Source of the DNA: Aerobium sp039839275
GTDB taxonomy: Bacteria; Pseudomonadota; Alphaproteobacteria; Rhizobiales; Rhizobiaceae
DNA: 64,000 nt
NCBI RefSeq assembly: GCF_039839275.1
Contig: NZ_JBDOQP010000004.1
Span: 124,001-188,000 of the forward strand
Direction: 5' to 3'
Both the position numbers and the translations under genes were made by a program. The notes beneath the pieces are model-generated. The model was not told the origin of the DNA, searched no databases, and saw only the letters and a list, made by a program, of their open reading frames with translations. The first letter of the stretch is position 1. The number at the start of each line of letters is the position of its first letter. Of this stretch, positions 16,607-25,811 are shown piece after piece.

Positions 16607-17614
16607 ATGCCATGGCGCTTCGGATATGTTGCCTGCCTCGCCGGCCTCTCTCTGGGCATGTCGCCCGGTTGGGCGCACGCACAGGAAACCGCCTCTTTCC
16701 CGATCACGATCGAGCACGCCTTCGGCACGACGGTGATCACCCAGAAGCCGCAGCGCGTTGCCACCGTTGCATGGGCCAACCACGAAGTCCCGCTTGCGCT
16801 GGGCGTCGTGCCCGTCGGCTTCGCGGCCGCCAATTTTGGCGACGACGACGATGACGGCCTGCTGCCATGGGTGGAGGAAAAGCTCGCCGAACTCGGCGCC
16901 GAAGTGCCGGTGCTGTTCGACGAGGGCGACGGGATCGACTTCGAGGCGGTCGCCGCGACCGCCCCCGACATCATCCTCGCCGCCTATTCGGGGCTCAGCC
17001 AGGCAGACTACGAAACGCTGAGCCAGATCGCCCCGGTGGTCGCATATCCCGACAATCCGTGGTCGACCGACTGGCGCGAGATGATCCAGCTCAACAGCGC
17101 CGCGATGGGAATGGCGGCGCAGGGCGACGCGCTGATTGCCGACCTTGAAACCGAGATTGCGCAAGCCGTCGGCGGCCATCCGGACCTGGCGGGCAAGTCG
17201 GCAATGTTCGTCACGCACCTCAACCCGTTCGATCTGGGCAGCATCAATTTCTACACCACCAACGACACGAGGGTGAAGTTCTTCGAGGATCTCGGTCTGG
17301 TCTCGCCCCCAAGCGTCGTCGAGGCGAGCGCGCCGGGCAAGTATTCCGCCTCCTTCAGCACCGAGCAGATCGACACGTTCGACGACGTCGACATCGCGGT
17401 CACCTATGGCGACCAGCAGATGCTGACCTCGCTGATGGCCAACGTGCTGCTGCGGCAGATGCCGGCTGTGGAGAACGGCGCGCTGGTGATCCTTGGCCGC
17501 GACCCGCTGGGCACCGCCGCCAATCCAACGCCGCTGTCGATCCCCTACGTGCTCGACGACTACGTGGCGATGCTTGCCGAGGCAGCGAGAAAGTCGGTCA
17601 GAAAGTCGCAATGA
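16607..17614 (+). CDS. Periplasmic iron-siderophore binding protein (FecB/FhuD type)
   Basis: 335 residues. An N-terminal Sec signal (WRFGYVACLAGLSLGMSPGWAHAQ) is followed by a class III binding-protein fold of the iron-siderophore type: ITIEHAFGTTVI, QKPQRVATVAWANHEVPLAL, DFEAVAATAPDIILAAY and ALVILGRDPLGTAA. It captures the ferric siderophore in the periplasm and hands it to the two permeases. ATG 16607 has AAGGGA nine bases upstream; an in-frame GTG at 16589 overlaps that site and is rejected. The stop overlaps the next ATG, making this the first gene of a five-gene operon. An acidic FGDDDDDG run near residue 77 is unusual. Confidence 0.9.
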   Translation: MPWRFGYVACLAGLSLGMSPGWAHAQETASFPITIEHAFGTTVITQKPQRVATVAWANHEVPLALGVVPVGFAAANFGDDDDDGLLPWVEEKLAELGAEVPVLFDEGDGIDFEAVAATAPDIILAAYSGLSQADYETLSQIAPVVAYPDNPWSTDWREMIQLNSAAMGMAAQGDALIADLETEIAQAVGGHPDLAGKSAMFVTHLNPFDLGSINFYTTNDTRVKFFEDLGLVSPPSVVEASAPGKYSASFSTEQIDTFDDVDIAVTYGDQQMLTSLMANVLLRQMPAVENGALVILGRDPLGTAANPTPLSIPYVLDDYVAMLAEAARKSVRKSQ

Positions 17615-18654
17615 GCCTTTCGACCCCCACCGCGACCGCGCGGCCGGGAATGCCGGCGCGGTCAGGCAGGATGCGTGGCCTCGGGCTCCTGGGGCTCGGC
17701 GCGCTGCTTGTCATGCTGTGTGCGCTGTCGATCACCATCGGGTCTCGCGACGTGCCGTGGAGCGACATCGCCGCCGCACTTTCGGGCCAGGTCGACACGG
17801 TCGGCCAGGCTGCGGTATCCCTGCGCATCCCGCGCACGCTGCTGGCGCTGCTCGCGGGCGCCGCGCTGGGGCTCGCCGGCGCGGTGATGCAGGGCGTGAC
17901 GCGCAATCCGCTCGCCGATCCCGGCATTCTCGGCATCAACACCGGCGCGGCGCTCGCCGTGGTCGTCGGCGTCGCCTGGTTTGGTATGTCTTCCACCGAT
18001 GCATTCGTCTGGTCGGCGACGGCGGGCGCCGGCTTCACCGCCCTTTTCGTCTACACCATCGGCTCGATGGGACGCGGTGGCGCGACGCCGCTGAAGCTGA
18101 CGCTGGCGGGAGCGGCAACTTCCATCGCCTTTTCCTCGCTGGTCATCGCCGTCGTCCTGCCGCGCAACGACATAGCCGGTGGCATCCGTTCCTGGCAGAT
18201 CGGCGGCGTCGGCGGCGCCACCGACGAGCGCATCCTGCCGGTGCTGCCTTTCCTCGCCATCGGCCTCGCGCTCAGCATGCTGTCGGCAAAGCGGCTGAAC
18301 GCGCTGGCGCTGGGCGACGAGCTTGCCGCCGGGCTTGGCGAGCGCGTCGCCATTGCCCGCGCGGTCGCAGCGCTCGGCGCGGTGCTGCTGTGCGGCGCCA
18401 CCACCGCCGCCTGCGGACCGATCGGCTTCGTCGGCCTCGTCGTGCCGCATCTGTGCCGGCTGCTGGTGGGCGTCGACCATCGCTGGCTGCTGCCCTTCTC
18501 GGCCGCCGCCGGTGCCTGCCTGCTGATCCTCGCCGACATCGTCGGGCGCATCGCAGCCCGCCCCGCCGAAATCGACGTCGGCATCGTCACCGCTTTCGTG
18601 GGCGCGCCGTTCTTCATCTGGATCGTCCGCCGGCAACGGGTGCGCGAACTGTGA
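17611..18654 (+). CDS. FecCD family iron-siderophore ABC permease (first)
   Basis: 347 residues, an inner-membrane FecCD/BtuC-type permease with about nine or ten membrane helices. Typical stretches: LRIPRTLLALLAGAALGLAGAVMQG (about 75-98), RNPLADPGILGINTGAALAVV, and ACGPIGFVGLVVPHLCRLLVG (about 270-290), which ends in the coupling region that meets the ATPase. Start ATG 17611 overlaps the binding-protein stop and its stop overlaps the second permease start (GTGA). It forms the translocation channel with that second permease. A short, charged, proline-rich N-terminal tail precedes the first helix. Confidence 0.92.
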   Translation: MSLSTPTATARPGMPARSGRMRGLGLLGLGALLVMLCALSITIGSRDVPWSDIAAALSGQVDTVGQAAVSLRIPRTLLALLAGAALGLAGAVMQGVTRNPLADPGILGINTGAALAVVVGVAWFGMSSTDAFVWSATAGAGFTALFVYTIGSMGRGGATPLKLTLAGAATSIAFSSLVIAVVLPRNDIAGGIRSWQIGGVGGATDERILPVLPFLAIGLALSMLSAKRLNALALGDELAAGLGERVAIARAVAALGAVLLCGATTAACGPIGFVGLVVPHLCRLLVGVDHRWLLPFSAAAGACLLILADIVGRIAARPAEIDVGIVTAFVGAPFFIWIVRRQRVREL

Positions 18655-19691
18655 CGCTGGCCCCTGCCCTGACCTTTTCCAATGCCGCCGACCGCGGCCG
18701 CCGGATGCGCCGCCAAGCCGCGCTGGTCGCGTTCCTGCTGGCGCTGCTCGTTGCGGTCTTCGTGCTGACGCTGGTGCTGGGCCAGGCCTACACGCCTCCG
18801 GGCGAGGTTCTGCGCGTGCTGATGGGCGAAGACGTGCCGGGCGCGAGCTTCACCGTCGGCCAGTTGCGGCTGCCGCGCGCCGTCCTTTCGGTGCTGGCGG
18901 GCATGAGCTTCGGCCTGTCTGGCGTCGCCTTCCAGACCATGCTGCGCAACCCGCTCGCCAGTCCAGACATCATCGGCATCAGTTCCGGCGCCAGCGCGGC
19001 GGCGGTGTTCGCTATCGTCGTCCTGTCGCTCGACGGCCCGGCCGTTTCGGTATTTGCCGTGTGCGCTGGGCTTGCCGTGGCGCTGGCGATCTATGCGCTT
19101 GCCTTCCGCGACGGTGTCGTTGGAACGCGGCTCATCCTCATCGGCATCGGCGTTTCCGCGATGCTGGAAAGCTTCGTCGCCTATATTCTGACGCAGGCGC
19201 CGGAATGGACGCTGCAGGAGGCGCTGCGGTGGCTGACCGGCAGCGTCAACAGCGCGCGGCTCGACCAGGCGGTGCCGCTGGCCCTGTCACTGCTTGTCTT
19301 CGGCGGGCTGCTGATGTCACGGGCGCGCGACCTCGATCTTCTGAGGCTCGGCGACGACACCGCTGCCGCGCTCGGCGTCAACGTGGCCTGGACCCGCGTG
19401 ACGGTCATCATTGGCGCCGTCGGCATGATCGCCATGGCCACCGCAGTGACCGGTCCGATCGCCTTCGTCGCCTTCCTGGCCGGGCCGATCGCGGTCCGCA
19501 TCGTCGGTCCGCGCGGCTCGCTGCTGCTGCCGGCCGCGCTTGTCGGCGCGGTGCTGGTGCTGGCAAGCGACTATGTCGGCCAGTTCCTGCTTCCCAGCCG
19601 CTATCCGGTCGGCGTCGTTACCGGGGCGCTGGGCGCGCCATACCTCATCTACCTCATCGTGCGCGTCAACCGCACCGGACGATCGCTATGA
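18651..19691 (+). CDS. FecCD family iron-siderophore ABC permease (second)
   Basis: 346 residues, partner of the preceding permease, with the same family landmarks: LRLPRAVLSVLAGMSFGLSGVAFQ, RNPLASPDIIGISSGASAAAV, and TGPIAFVAFLAGPIAVRIVG. About nine or ten membrane helices are visible. It starts at GTG 18651, overlapping the previous stop (GTGA), and ends overlapping the ATPase start (ATGA), so it is translated in strict coupling. In place of the usual VPH of the coupling region it has AGPIA, a variation also common among second FecCD subunits; I read no defect from it. Confidence 0.92.
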   Translation: MTLAPALTFSNAADRGRRMRRQAALVAFLLALLVAVFVLTLVLGQAYTPPGEVLRVLMGEDVPGASFTVGQLRLPRAVLSVLAGMSFGLSGVAFQTMLRNPLASPDIIGISSGASAAAVFAIVVLSLDGPAVSVFAVCAGLAVALAIYALAFRDGVVGTRLILIGIGVSAMLESFVAYILTQAPEWTLQEALRWLTGSVNSARLDQAVPLALSLLVFGGLLMSRARDLDLLRLGDDTAAALGVNVAWTRVTVIIGAVGMIAMATAVTGPIAFVAFLAGPIAVRIVGPRGSLLLPAALVGAVLVLASDYVGQFLLPSRYPVGVVTGALGAPYLIYLIVRVNRTGRSL

Positions 19692-20533
19692 AGCCGCACA
19701 CACTCCGCGCCAAGGGTCTATCGGTCCGCTATGGCGGGCCCGAAATCCTCAGCGACCTCGGCCTCGACATACCGCCCGGCAAGATCACGGTGATCGTCGG
19801 CGCCAATGCCTGCGGCAAGTCGACCCTCCTGCGCGCGATGTCGCGGCTTCTGTCGCCGCATGCCGGGCAGGTGCTGCTCGACGGCAAATCGATCCACCGC
19901 ATCCCGTCGCGGGAGCTCGCCCGGACGCTCGGGCTGCTGCCGCAATCGCCGATCGCGCCGGAAGGCATCACCGTCGCCGACCTCGTCGGCCGTGGCCGCA
20001 CGCCGCATCAAGGCCTGTTCTCGCGCTGGACCCGCGCCGACGACGATGCCGTTGAACACGCGCTGGCGGCGACGCAGACGCTGGATCTTGCCGAGCGGTC
20101 GGTGGACGAGCTTTCCGGTGGCCAGCGCCAGCGTGTCTGGATCGCCATGGCGCTGGCACAGAAGACCGACATATTGCTGCTCGACGAGCCGATCACCTTC
20201 CTCGACGTTCACCATCAGATCGAGGTGTTGGACCTGTTGGCCGATCTCAACCATGCCAAGGGAACCATGATCGCCATGGTGCTGCACGACCTCAACCTCG
20301 CGGCCCGCTACGCGGACCATCTCGTCGCCATGGTCGCTGGCCGCATCCACGCCGCCGGCAGTCCCGAAGCGGTGTTGACGCAGGACACGATCCGTACCGT
20401 CTTCGGCGTCGAAAGCCGCATCGTCACAGACCCGACCTCCGGCAAGCCGCTGATGCTGCCCATCGGTCGCCACCGGATGCTCGACCAGGGCTCCGCCGCC
20501 CCTCGCCCGCACGTAAAGGAAGACCTCGCATGA
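19688..20533 (+). CDS. Iron-siderophore ABC transporter ATPase (FecE type)
   Basis: 281 residues. All ABC motifs are present: Walker A GANACGKST near residue 40, Q-loop LLPQSPIAP, signature LSGGQRQRV near 143, Walker B ILLLDEP and the switch His in VLHDLNLAARYAD. It drives import of the ferric siderophore through the two FecCD permeases. ATG 19688 overlaps the permease stop and the TGA overlaps the ATG of the siderophore-interacting protein, so the whole operon is coupled. The C-terminal 25 residues (RMLDQGSAAPRPHVK) extend beyond the usual domain and have no motif. Confidence 0.95.
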   Translation: MKPHTLRAKGLSVRYGGPEILSDLGLDIPPGKITVIVGANACGKSTLLRAMSRLLSPHAGQVLLDGKSIHRIPSRELARTLGLLPQSPIAPEGITVADLVGRGRTPHQGLFSRWTRADDDAVEHALAATQTLDLAERSVDELSGGQRQRVWIAMALAQKTDILLLDEPITFLDVHHQIEVLDLLADLNHAKGTMIAMVLHDLNLAARYADHLVAMVAGRIHAAGSPEAVLTQDTIRTVFGVESRIVTDPTSGKPLMLPIGRHRMLDQGSAAPRPHVKEDLA

Positions 20534-21609
20534 ACACGGCCGGGAACTACAAGCTGTCGGGCGTCGCCCAGCCCGTCGACGTCGGCTCGATGCTCGATCA
20601 GATGTGCGAGCATTTCCTCGAACATGCCGAAGTGCGCCGCAGTGGCGATACAGCGCTGCTGAAAAGCGAGGAGGGCGTCGCCAGCCTTCGCGTCGAGCAG
20701 GGGCGGATCCTCATCGAGCTCGACTGCCCGTCCGAACAGGCGCTGCAGATGAGCCGGACGTCTATCGCGGAGCACATGTTCTACTTCGCGGGCGACGAGC
20801 CCTTCGACCTCAAATGGTCAGGTACCCAGCGCACCGTGCCGGTGTCGAACCTGCACTATGTCACGGTCGTATCGGCTGAAGACGTGACGCCACTGATGCG
20901 GCGTGTGCGGTTTTCATGCGACGACGTCGCGCCGTTCATCGGCGGCGACATGCATGTGCGTCTGATGGTTCCGCCAGCCGGCAGGACGCCGGTCTGGCCG
21001 AGCATCCGCGACGACGGGCGCATCGGCTGGCCCAAGGGCGACGACGCGCTTCTGGTGCGGGCCTATACGATCCGCGCGGTCGACGTGGAGCGCGGCGAAT
21101 TGCTGGTCGACTTCGTCCAGCACCCCGCGCCGGGCGTCAGCACGCCGGGGGCGGATTTCGCGCGCGACGCGAAGCCCGGCATGAAGGCCGCGTTCATGGG
21201 GCCCGGCAGCGGGCATCTTCCGGACGCGTCCTCGATCTTCCTTGCCGGCGACGAAAGCGCGCTGCCGGCGATTGCCCGTATCATCGCCGAGGTCCCGGCA
21301 GGCACGCGCCTGCAGGCGCTCATCGAGGTCGCCGACCCAGCCGAGGAGCAGCCGCTTCCCACCAAGGGAACGCTCGACCTCCGCTGGCTGCACCGAAGCG
21401 CCTATCCCGCCGGCGAAAAGGGCAGTTTCGCCGAGGCGATCAAGACGCAATTGGCAGCTATCGACGAAGCCACGTTCGTGTGGGTCGCATGCGAGAAGGA
21501 GGACGTGCGCGCCGCCCGCGCCTTCCTCCGGAGCCGCGGCAGGGACAGAAGACGGATGTACGTCGCATGGTACTGGGAGCGCGAACCCGGCTCGCACGAC
21601 GAGGAGTAG
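20530..21609 (+). CDS. DUF2218 - siderophore-interacting protein fusion (ferric-siderophore reductase)
   Basis: 359 residues in two parts. Residues 1-95 look like a DUF2218 domain (MLDQMCEHFLEHAEVRRSGD... AEHMFYFAGDEP). From about 105 it is a siderophore-interacting protein: LLVRAYTIRAVD is the FAD-binding RxYT motif, VDFVQHPAPGVSTPGADFA and FLAGDESALPAIARII mark the FAD and NAD(P)H regions, and VWVACEKEDVRAARAFLR with the final VAWYWEREP closes the domain. It should reduce Fe(III)-siderophore in the cytoplasm to release iron, matching its place as last gene of the uptake operon. The function of the DUF2218 part is unknown. Confidence 0.9.
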   Translation: MNTAGNYKLSGVAQPVDVGSMLDQMCEHFLEHAEVRRSGDTALLKSEEGVASLRVEQGRILIELDCPSEQALQMSRTSIAEHMFYFAGDEPFDLKWSGTQRTVPVSNLHYVTVVSAEDVTPLMRRVRFSCDDVAPFIGGDMHVRLMVPPAGRTPVWPSIRDDGRIGWPKGDDALLVRAYTIRAVDVERGELLVDFVQHPAPGVSTPGADFARDAKPGMKAAFMGPGSGHLPDASSIFLAGDESALPAIARIIAEVPAGTRLQALIEVADPAEEQPLPTKGTLDLRWLHRSAYPAGEKGSFAEAIKTQLAAIDEATFVWVACEKEDVRAARAFLRSRGRDRRRMYVAWYWEREPGSHDEE

Positions 21610-21661
21610 CGGCTGCTCCCGGTCAGCCCCGTCGGCCCGCGAGCGGAATCTTGGCTGGACA

Positions 21662-21686
21662 GGAACGCCAATCGATTTCGTCCGTT
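21662..21686 (+). promoter_or_regulatory. EcfG-type general stress promoter (GGAAC-N16-CGTT)
   Basis: GGAAC at 21662-21666 and CGTT at 21683-21686, 16 bases apart, match the consensus of promoters read by the alphaproteobacterial general-stress sigma factor EcfG. It lies 110 bases upstream of the LOV kinase ATG, in a 187-base gap with no gene, and points towards that gene. Confidence 0.62.
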
Positions 21687-21796
21687 GCTGTTCGACCCGG
21701 GAAATCCGGACGGCACGATCGCGAATGGCGGAGGGTTTCTTTCTTCGTTGATCGACCGCCATCCCGGCATTGGGCACCCGGTGTGAGTAAGGGCAG

Positions 21797-23266
21797 ATGA
21801 CGGACAAGGTCGAAGAAAGACGCATCGACGACGAGTTGCATCGCATGGCCGGCGGGTCGGACCCGTTTGCCGCTGCGGTGCGTGCCACGCGCATGCCGAT
21901 GCTGATCACCGATCCACGCCAGCCCGACAATCCCATCGTCTTCGTCAACGACGCCTTCGGGCGGCTGACGGGGTATGACCGGGACGAGACGCTTGGACGC
22001 AATTGCCGCTTCCTCCAAGGCCCCGAGACCGACCGGGCGGACGTGCGCCGCATCCGCGATGCCGTCCAGAACCGGGTGGCGATCGAGATCGAGCTGCTCA
22101 ACTATCGCAAGGACGGCACCACGTTCTGGAACCGGCTGCTGATGTCTCCGGTGTTCGCCGATGGCGAACTGACCTACTTCTTCGCCTCGCAGTTCGACGT
22201 GACGTTCGAGCGCGAGCGGTTCACCCGCCTCGCCTCCGACAGACAATTGCTCGAAACCGAGATCGAGGAACGCATTCGCGATCTCGGCGCGGCCGAGGAA
22301 CGGATACGCTTCATCCTCGGCGCGGCCAAGCTTGGGACATGGACGCTCGACCTGTCGAACCGCCGCATGCTCGCCTCCGACCAGTGCAAGTCGATCTTCG
22401 GCTACCCGTCGTCGGAAGCGTTTGGCCTCGAGCAGATTCAGGCGGCACTCGGCGCAGACGAACGCAAGGCGTGGAACCGCGCGTTCGAAAAGGCACTCGG
22501 CGGCGAAGGCTATATGGAGGCGGACCTGCACCTGCTGACGCCCGGCGGCGAGCCGAAATGGGTCGAGATCCGCTGCAGGACGCATTTCGACGCCCACCAC
22601 AAGCCAATCAGCATGGTCGGTGTCGTGATCGACATCACCGACCGCCGCGCCGCCGAGACCCATCGCGATCTCCTGACCCGCGAACTGAGCCACCGCGTGA
22701 AGAACACACTTTCAACCGTGCAGGCAATCGTCGGCCGCTCGCTGCGCGAGAACGGCGTCGAGGATGCGCTGGTGGCCAAGATCGCCGACCGGCTGCAGGC
22801 AATCGCCAGCGCCCATGACGTTCTGACCCACCAGGGCTGGTCCAGCGCCGATCTCGGTCGCATCGTTTCCTCGGTCATATCGCGGTTTCACGCCGAGGCG
22901 CCGCGGATCATGTTCACCGGGCCGCCCGTGCTGCTGTCGGCCCGTGCCGCCACCTCGTTCGCGCTGGCGATCCACGAACTTGCCTCCAACGCCGTCGCCC
23001 ATGGCTGCCTGTCGGAGGCGGCGGGCAAGGTGCGGATGGAATGGGAGACCGATGGCGACGAACTGCGGCTCGTCTGGACGGAGAGCGGCGGCCCGTCCGC
23101 TGCCAACCCCGACGACCGGGGCTTCGGCAGCCTGCTGATCGAGACGGTGCTGGCCAGCAGCACCTACGGCAAGACCAAGCTCGACTATCGCGACAGCGGC
23201 CTGGTGTTCACCTATGCGGCGCCGCTGGAAACCCTAGTGGAAGACGACAGTATCCGCGCCTATTGA
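21797..23266 (+). CDS. Blue-light-sensing LOV histidine kinase, HWE family
   Basis: 489 residues. The N-terminal LOV domain (about 25-135) has the photoactive motif GRNCRFLQGPETD, with the flavin-reactive cysteine at residue 70. A second PAS/PAC domain spans about 165-285 (FILGAAKLGTWTLDL; SMVGVVIDITDRR). The kinase is of the HWE class: phosphoacceptor His299 in ELSHRVKNTLSTVQA, His393 in the N-box IHELASNAVAHG, and the WTE motif at 427-429, then RGFGSLLIE. No transmembrane segment, so it is cytoplasmic. Such kinases feed blue-light signals into the general stress pathway in related bacteria, and an EcfG-type promoter stands upstream. It converges on the bacteriophytochrome gene with four bases between the stops. 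Confidence 0.95.
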   Translation: MTDKVEERRIDDELHRMAGGSDPFAAAVRATRMPMLITDPRQPDNPIVFVNDAFGRLTGYDRDETLGRNCRFLQGPETDRADVRRIRDAVQNRVAIEIELLNYRKDGTTFWNRLLMSPVFADGELTYFFASQFDVTFERERFTRLASDRQLLETEIEERIRDLGAAEERIRFILGAAKLGTWTLDLSNRRMLASDQCKSIFGYPSSEAFGLEQIQAALGADERKAWNRAFEKALGGEGYMEADLHLLTPGGEPKWVEIRCRTHFDAHHKPISMVGVVIDITDRRAAETHRDLLTRELSHRVKNTLSTVQAIVGRSLRENGVEDALVAKIADRLQAIASAHDVLTHQGWSSADLGRIVSSVISRFHAEAPRIMFTGPPVLLSARAATSFALAIHELASNAVAHGCLSEAAGKVRMEWETDGDELRLVWTESGGPSAANPDDRGFGSLLIETVLASSTYGKTKLDYRDSGLVFTYAAPLETLVEDDSIRAY

Positions 23267-23270
23267 GCGG

Positions 23271-25811
23271 CTAGTCGCCGAGAAGCAGCGCGCGCGCGCA
23301 GCGCAGGATTGCCGATGCCTCGTAGGGCTTGCTGACAACCGGCACCCGCGAGAATTGCTCCGGCAGCACGCCGCCGTCTCCATATCCGGTGGCAAACATG
23401 AACGGGATGCCTTGCTCGACAAGGCGCTGCGCGATCGGCTCCGAGGTGGTATCGCCGAGATTGACGTCGAGGATCGCCAGATGCGGCCGCTCGCGCTCAA
23501 GCGCCGCGAACGCTTCGCGCGCAGAGCTGGCGGTGGCGAGAACTGTGCCTTCTGCGTCCTCTATGATCATCTCGAGGTCGAGTGCGACAAGAAGCTGGTC
23601 CTCGACGATGAGCACGCGAATGCCGGCCAGGTCGCCACCATCGAGCATCTGCGAAGCAGCAGCCAGGCCAGTCTCACCGCCCGGTCGCTCGCGCACGGAG
23701 ACGAACGGCGACGGCAGGCGGAATTGCGCCAGCACGCCGCTGGGGCGGTACTCGATCCGGCTGTCGCCGCCGAGGTCATAGGGCACGCTTCGTTCTATCA
23801 GCGTGCTGCCGAAGCCGCGCCGTTTTGGCGGCATCACCTTGGTCTTCGTCGTCTCCGACCATCTGATATGGCAGTCGCCGACCGCATCGACGCTCCACGA
23901 CACGAGGAGCTCGCCGCCGGCCTGCGCCAGCGCGCCGTATTTGGCGGCGTTGGTCGCCAGTTCGTGCAGCGCCAGCGCCATGATCGAAAAGGCGCGCGCA
24001 TCCATCCAGATCGCCGGGCCCTCGAAACCGATGGATGACTGTCCGGTGCGGTAGGGGATCAGCTCGGCTTCGAGAAGATCGGAGAGAGAGCCGCCGCCGC
24101 CGCCGCGAATGACCTGGTCGTGGGCGAGTGACAGCGCCTGGATACGGCCGCGCAGCGTCTCGACATATCCCTTCAGCGTCTCGCCATCCTCCGTTGGATG
24201 GTTCACCAGCGACTTGATCACCGCCAAAATGTTCTTGACCCGGTGGTTGAGTTCCTCGTTGAGCATGCGCTGGCGTATCTCCGCCTTGGCGCGCTCGTCG
24301 GCCAGCAGTTCGGAGTGCTGCAGCGCCACCTCGACAAGCGCAGCGCGCGCGGCTTCGCCGAACTGCCGCTCAACTTCCGTCCACGGTGCCGACTGGTGGC
24401 GCACGGTCTCCTTCCAGATCGCGAAGCTTTTGCGGGGCGTCAGTCGGTCGCCAAGCGGGCCGATATCATACGTCTTCTCCGGGTTGCCGGCCCATTCGAG
24501 CACCTGGACCAGCTCGCGCCGGAAGAAGAACAGGTAATCGCGCGGGCGCTGCGACAGCGGCACGATCAGCACGCCGGCCGCCTCCGTCGCATAGGCGCGC
24601 GCCGATGGGAGTGCGGCAGACAGATGGTGCGTGGCCCAGATGCCGCCTTCGGCGGCGGCATTGGCGAACCGCACCAGCTCGGGCATGGCATCGGCCGGCG
24701 GGGTAACGCCGCGGGCGGCAAGCTGCCCATCAATCCAGATGCATTGTCCGTCGGACGGGATGAATTGGCCGAACTCATCCAGCCTCTCGCGCAGAAGCTG
24801 GTTGATGTCGTCGAGGCCGCTTGCCTGCCGCAGGATGCCGTCGAGCATGACGCGCGCCTGCGTGGCTGTCTCCAGCGACTGCTTGTTCTGCAGGGCGTGG
24901 AGATGCAGCGAGAAAAACTCGCCGAACATCTCGGCGGCAACGCGTTGCGTCATCGTCAGCGTGCGCGGGCCATAATGGTGGCAGGCGATAAGCCCCCACA
25001 AAACGCCATCGACGATGATGGAAATCGACATCGACGCGCCGACGCCCATGTTGCGCAGATATTCGCAGTGGATGGGCGACACGCTGCGCAGATGGGCGAA
25101 GGACAGGTCCAGGGGCTCGCCGGACACGTCGCGCTCGGGCATGATCGGGATGCGTTCGAAATCGGCATCGGAAATGATGCGAATGGTGTTCTTCAGGTAG
25201 AGCGCACGCGCCTGCTGGGGGATGTCGCTCGCAGGGAAATACTGACCGAGAAAGCTTTCGAGATCGGGGCGCCTGGACTCGCTGATCACTTTTCCGGCAC
25301 CATCGGCGCCAAACTGATAGATCATCACGCGGTCGTAGCCGAGCATCGCCTGGACCAGCCGAGCAGTGTCGGCAACCAGGCGCTTGACGGTCGCGGCGGC
25401 GCCGACGCGGGCGATCATCGAGCGCGCCAGCTCCAGCGGCGCGGCGGTGTCGCCTTCCGCCGGCTCCAACTCGATGATGGCGGTGCCCTTGTAGCGATGC
25501 GCGGCGACGTCGAAGGCGCGACCGTTAGGAACCTGGCGGTTGAAGATCAGAGCCGGGCGCGTACCTTCGGGCGCGCGCGCCAGCGCGTTGCGTACATCGT
25601 GCGTCACCTGCGGGCCAAGAACGGTTTCGAGCGGCGTGCCGTTGATCCCCTCGCCGAAGCCAAGCATCTGGCCGGCATTGGCGGAGTGGCGCAGCACCGT
25701 GATGCCGCTGCTGTCGCAGGCCAGCAGGCAGCCATGCGGCTGGATGCTGCCCGGCACGTGAATCGGCTCGCGATCGCAGTTGGTCAGGTCGACGGGCTTA
25801 AGCAGGTTCAC
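23271..25811 (-). CDS. Bacteriophytochrome HWE histidine kinase with C-terminal receiver
   Basis: 846 residues: PAS with the bilin-binding Cys12 (TNCDREPIHVPGSIQPHG), GAF with FPASDIPQQAR (about 192-202) and SPIHCEYLRNMGV, PHY with its tongue motif PRDYLFFFRRE (423-433), an HWE kinase (His523 in ELNHRVKNILAVIKS; N-box HELATNAAKYG; WSE motif; RRGFGSTLIE), then a receiver domain from about residue 725 with VEDQ and phosphoacceptor Asp782 in LAILDVNLGD. It should sense red/far-red light through biliverdin and signal in the cytoplasm. GTG 25811 overlaps the heme oxygenase gene by 14 bases. It carries its own receiver, so output may go by internal phosphotransfer. Confidence 0.95.
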   Translation of the reverse strand: MNLLKPVDLTNCDREPIHVPGSIQPHGCLLACDSSGITVLRHSANAGQMLGFGEGINGTPLETVLGPQVTHDVRNALARAPEGTRPALIFNRQVPNGRAFDVAAHRYKGTAIIELEPAEGDTAAPLELARSMIARVGAAATVKRLVADTARLVQAMLGYDRVMIYQFGADGAGKVISESRRPDLESFLGQYFPASDIPQQARALYLKNTIRIISDADFERIPIMPERDVSGEPLDLSFAHLRSVSPIHCEYLRNMGVGASMSISIIVDGVLWGLIACHHYGPRTLTMTQRVAAEMFGEFFSLHLHALQNKQSLETATQARVMLDGILRQASGLDDINQLLRERLDEFGQFIPSDGQCIWIDGQLAARGVTPPADAMPELVRFANAAAEGGIWATHHLSAALPSARAYATEAAGVLIVPLSQRPRDYLFFFRRELVQVLEWAGNPEKTYDIGPLGDRLTPRKSFAIWKETVRHQSAPWTEVERQFGEAARAALVEVALQHSELLADERAKAEIRQRMLNEELNHRVKNILAVIKSLVNHPTEDGETLKGYVETLRGRIQALSLAHDQVIRGGGGGSLSDLLEAELIPYRTGQSSIGFEGPAIWMDARAFSIMALALHELATNAAKYGALAQAGGELLVSWSVDAVGDCHIRWSETTKTKVMPPKRRGFGSTLIERSVPYDLGGDSRIEYRPSGVLAQFRLPSPFVSVRERPGGETGLAAASQMLDGGDLAGIRVLIVEDQLLVALDLEMIIEDAEGTVLATASSAREAFAALERERPHLAILDVNLGDTTSEPIAQRLVEQGIPFMFATGYGDGGVLPEQFSRVPVVSKPYEASAILRCARALLLGD

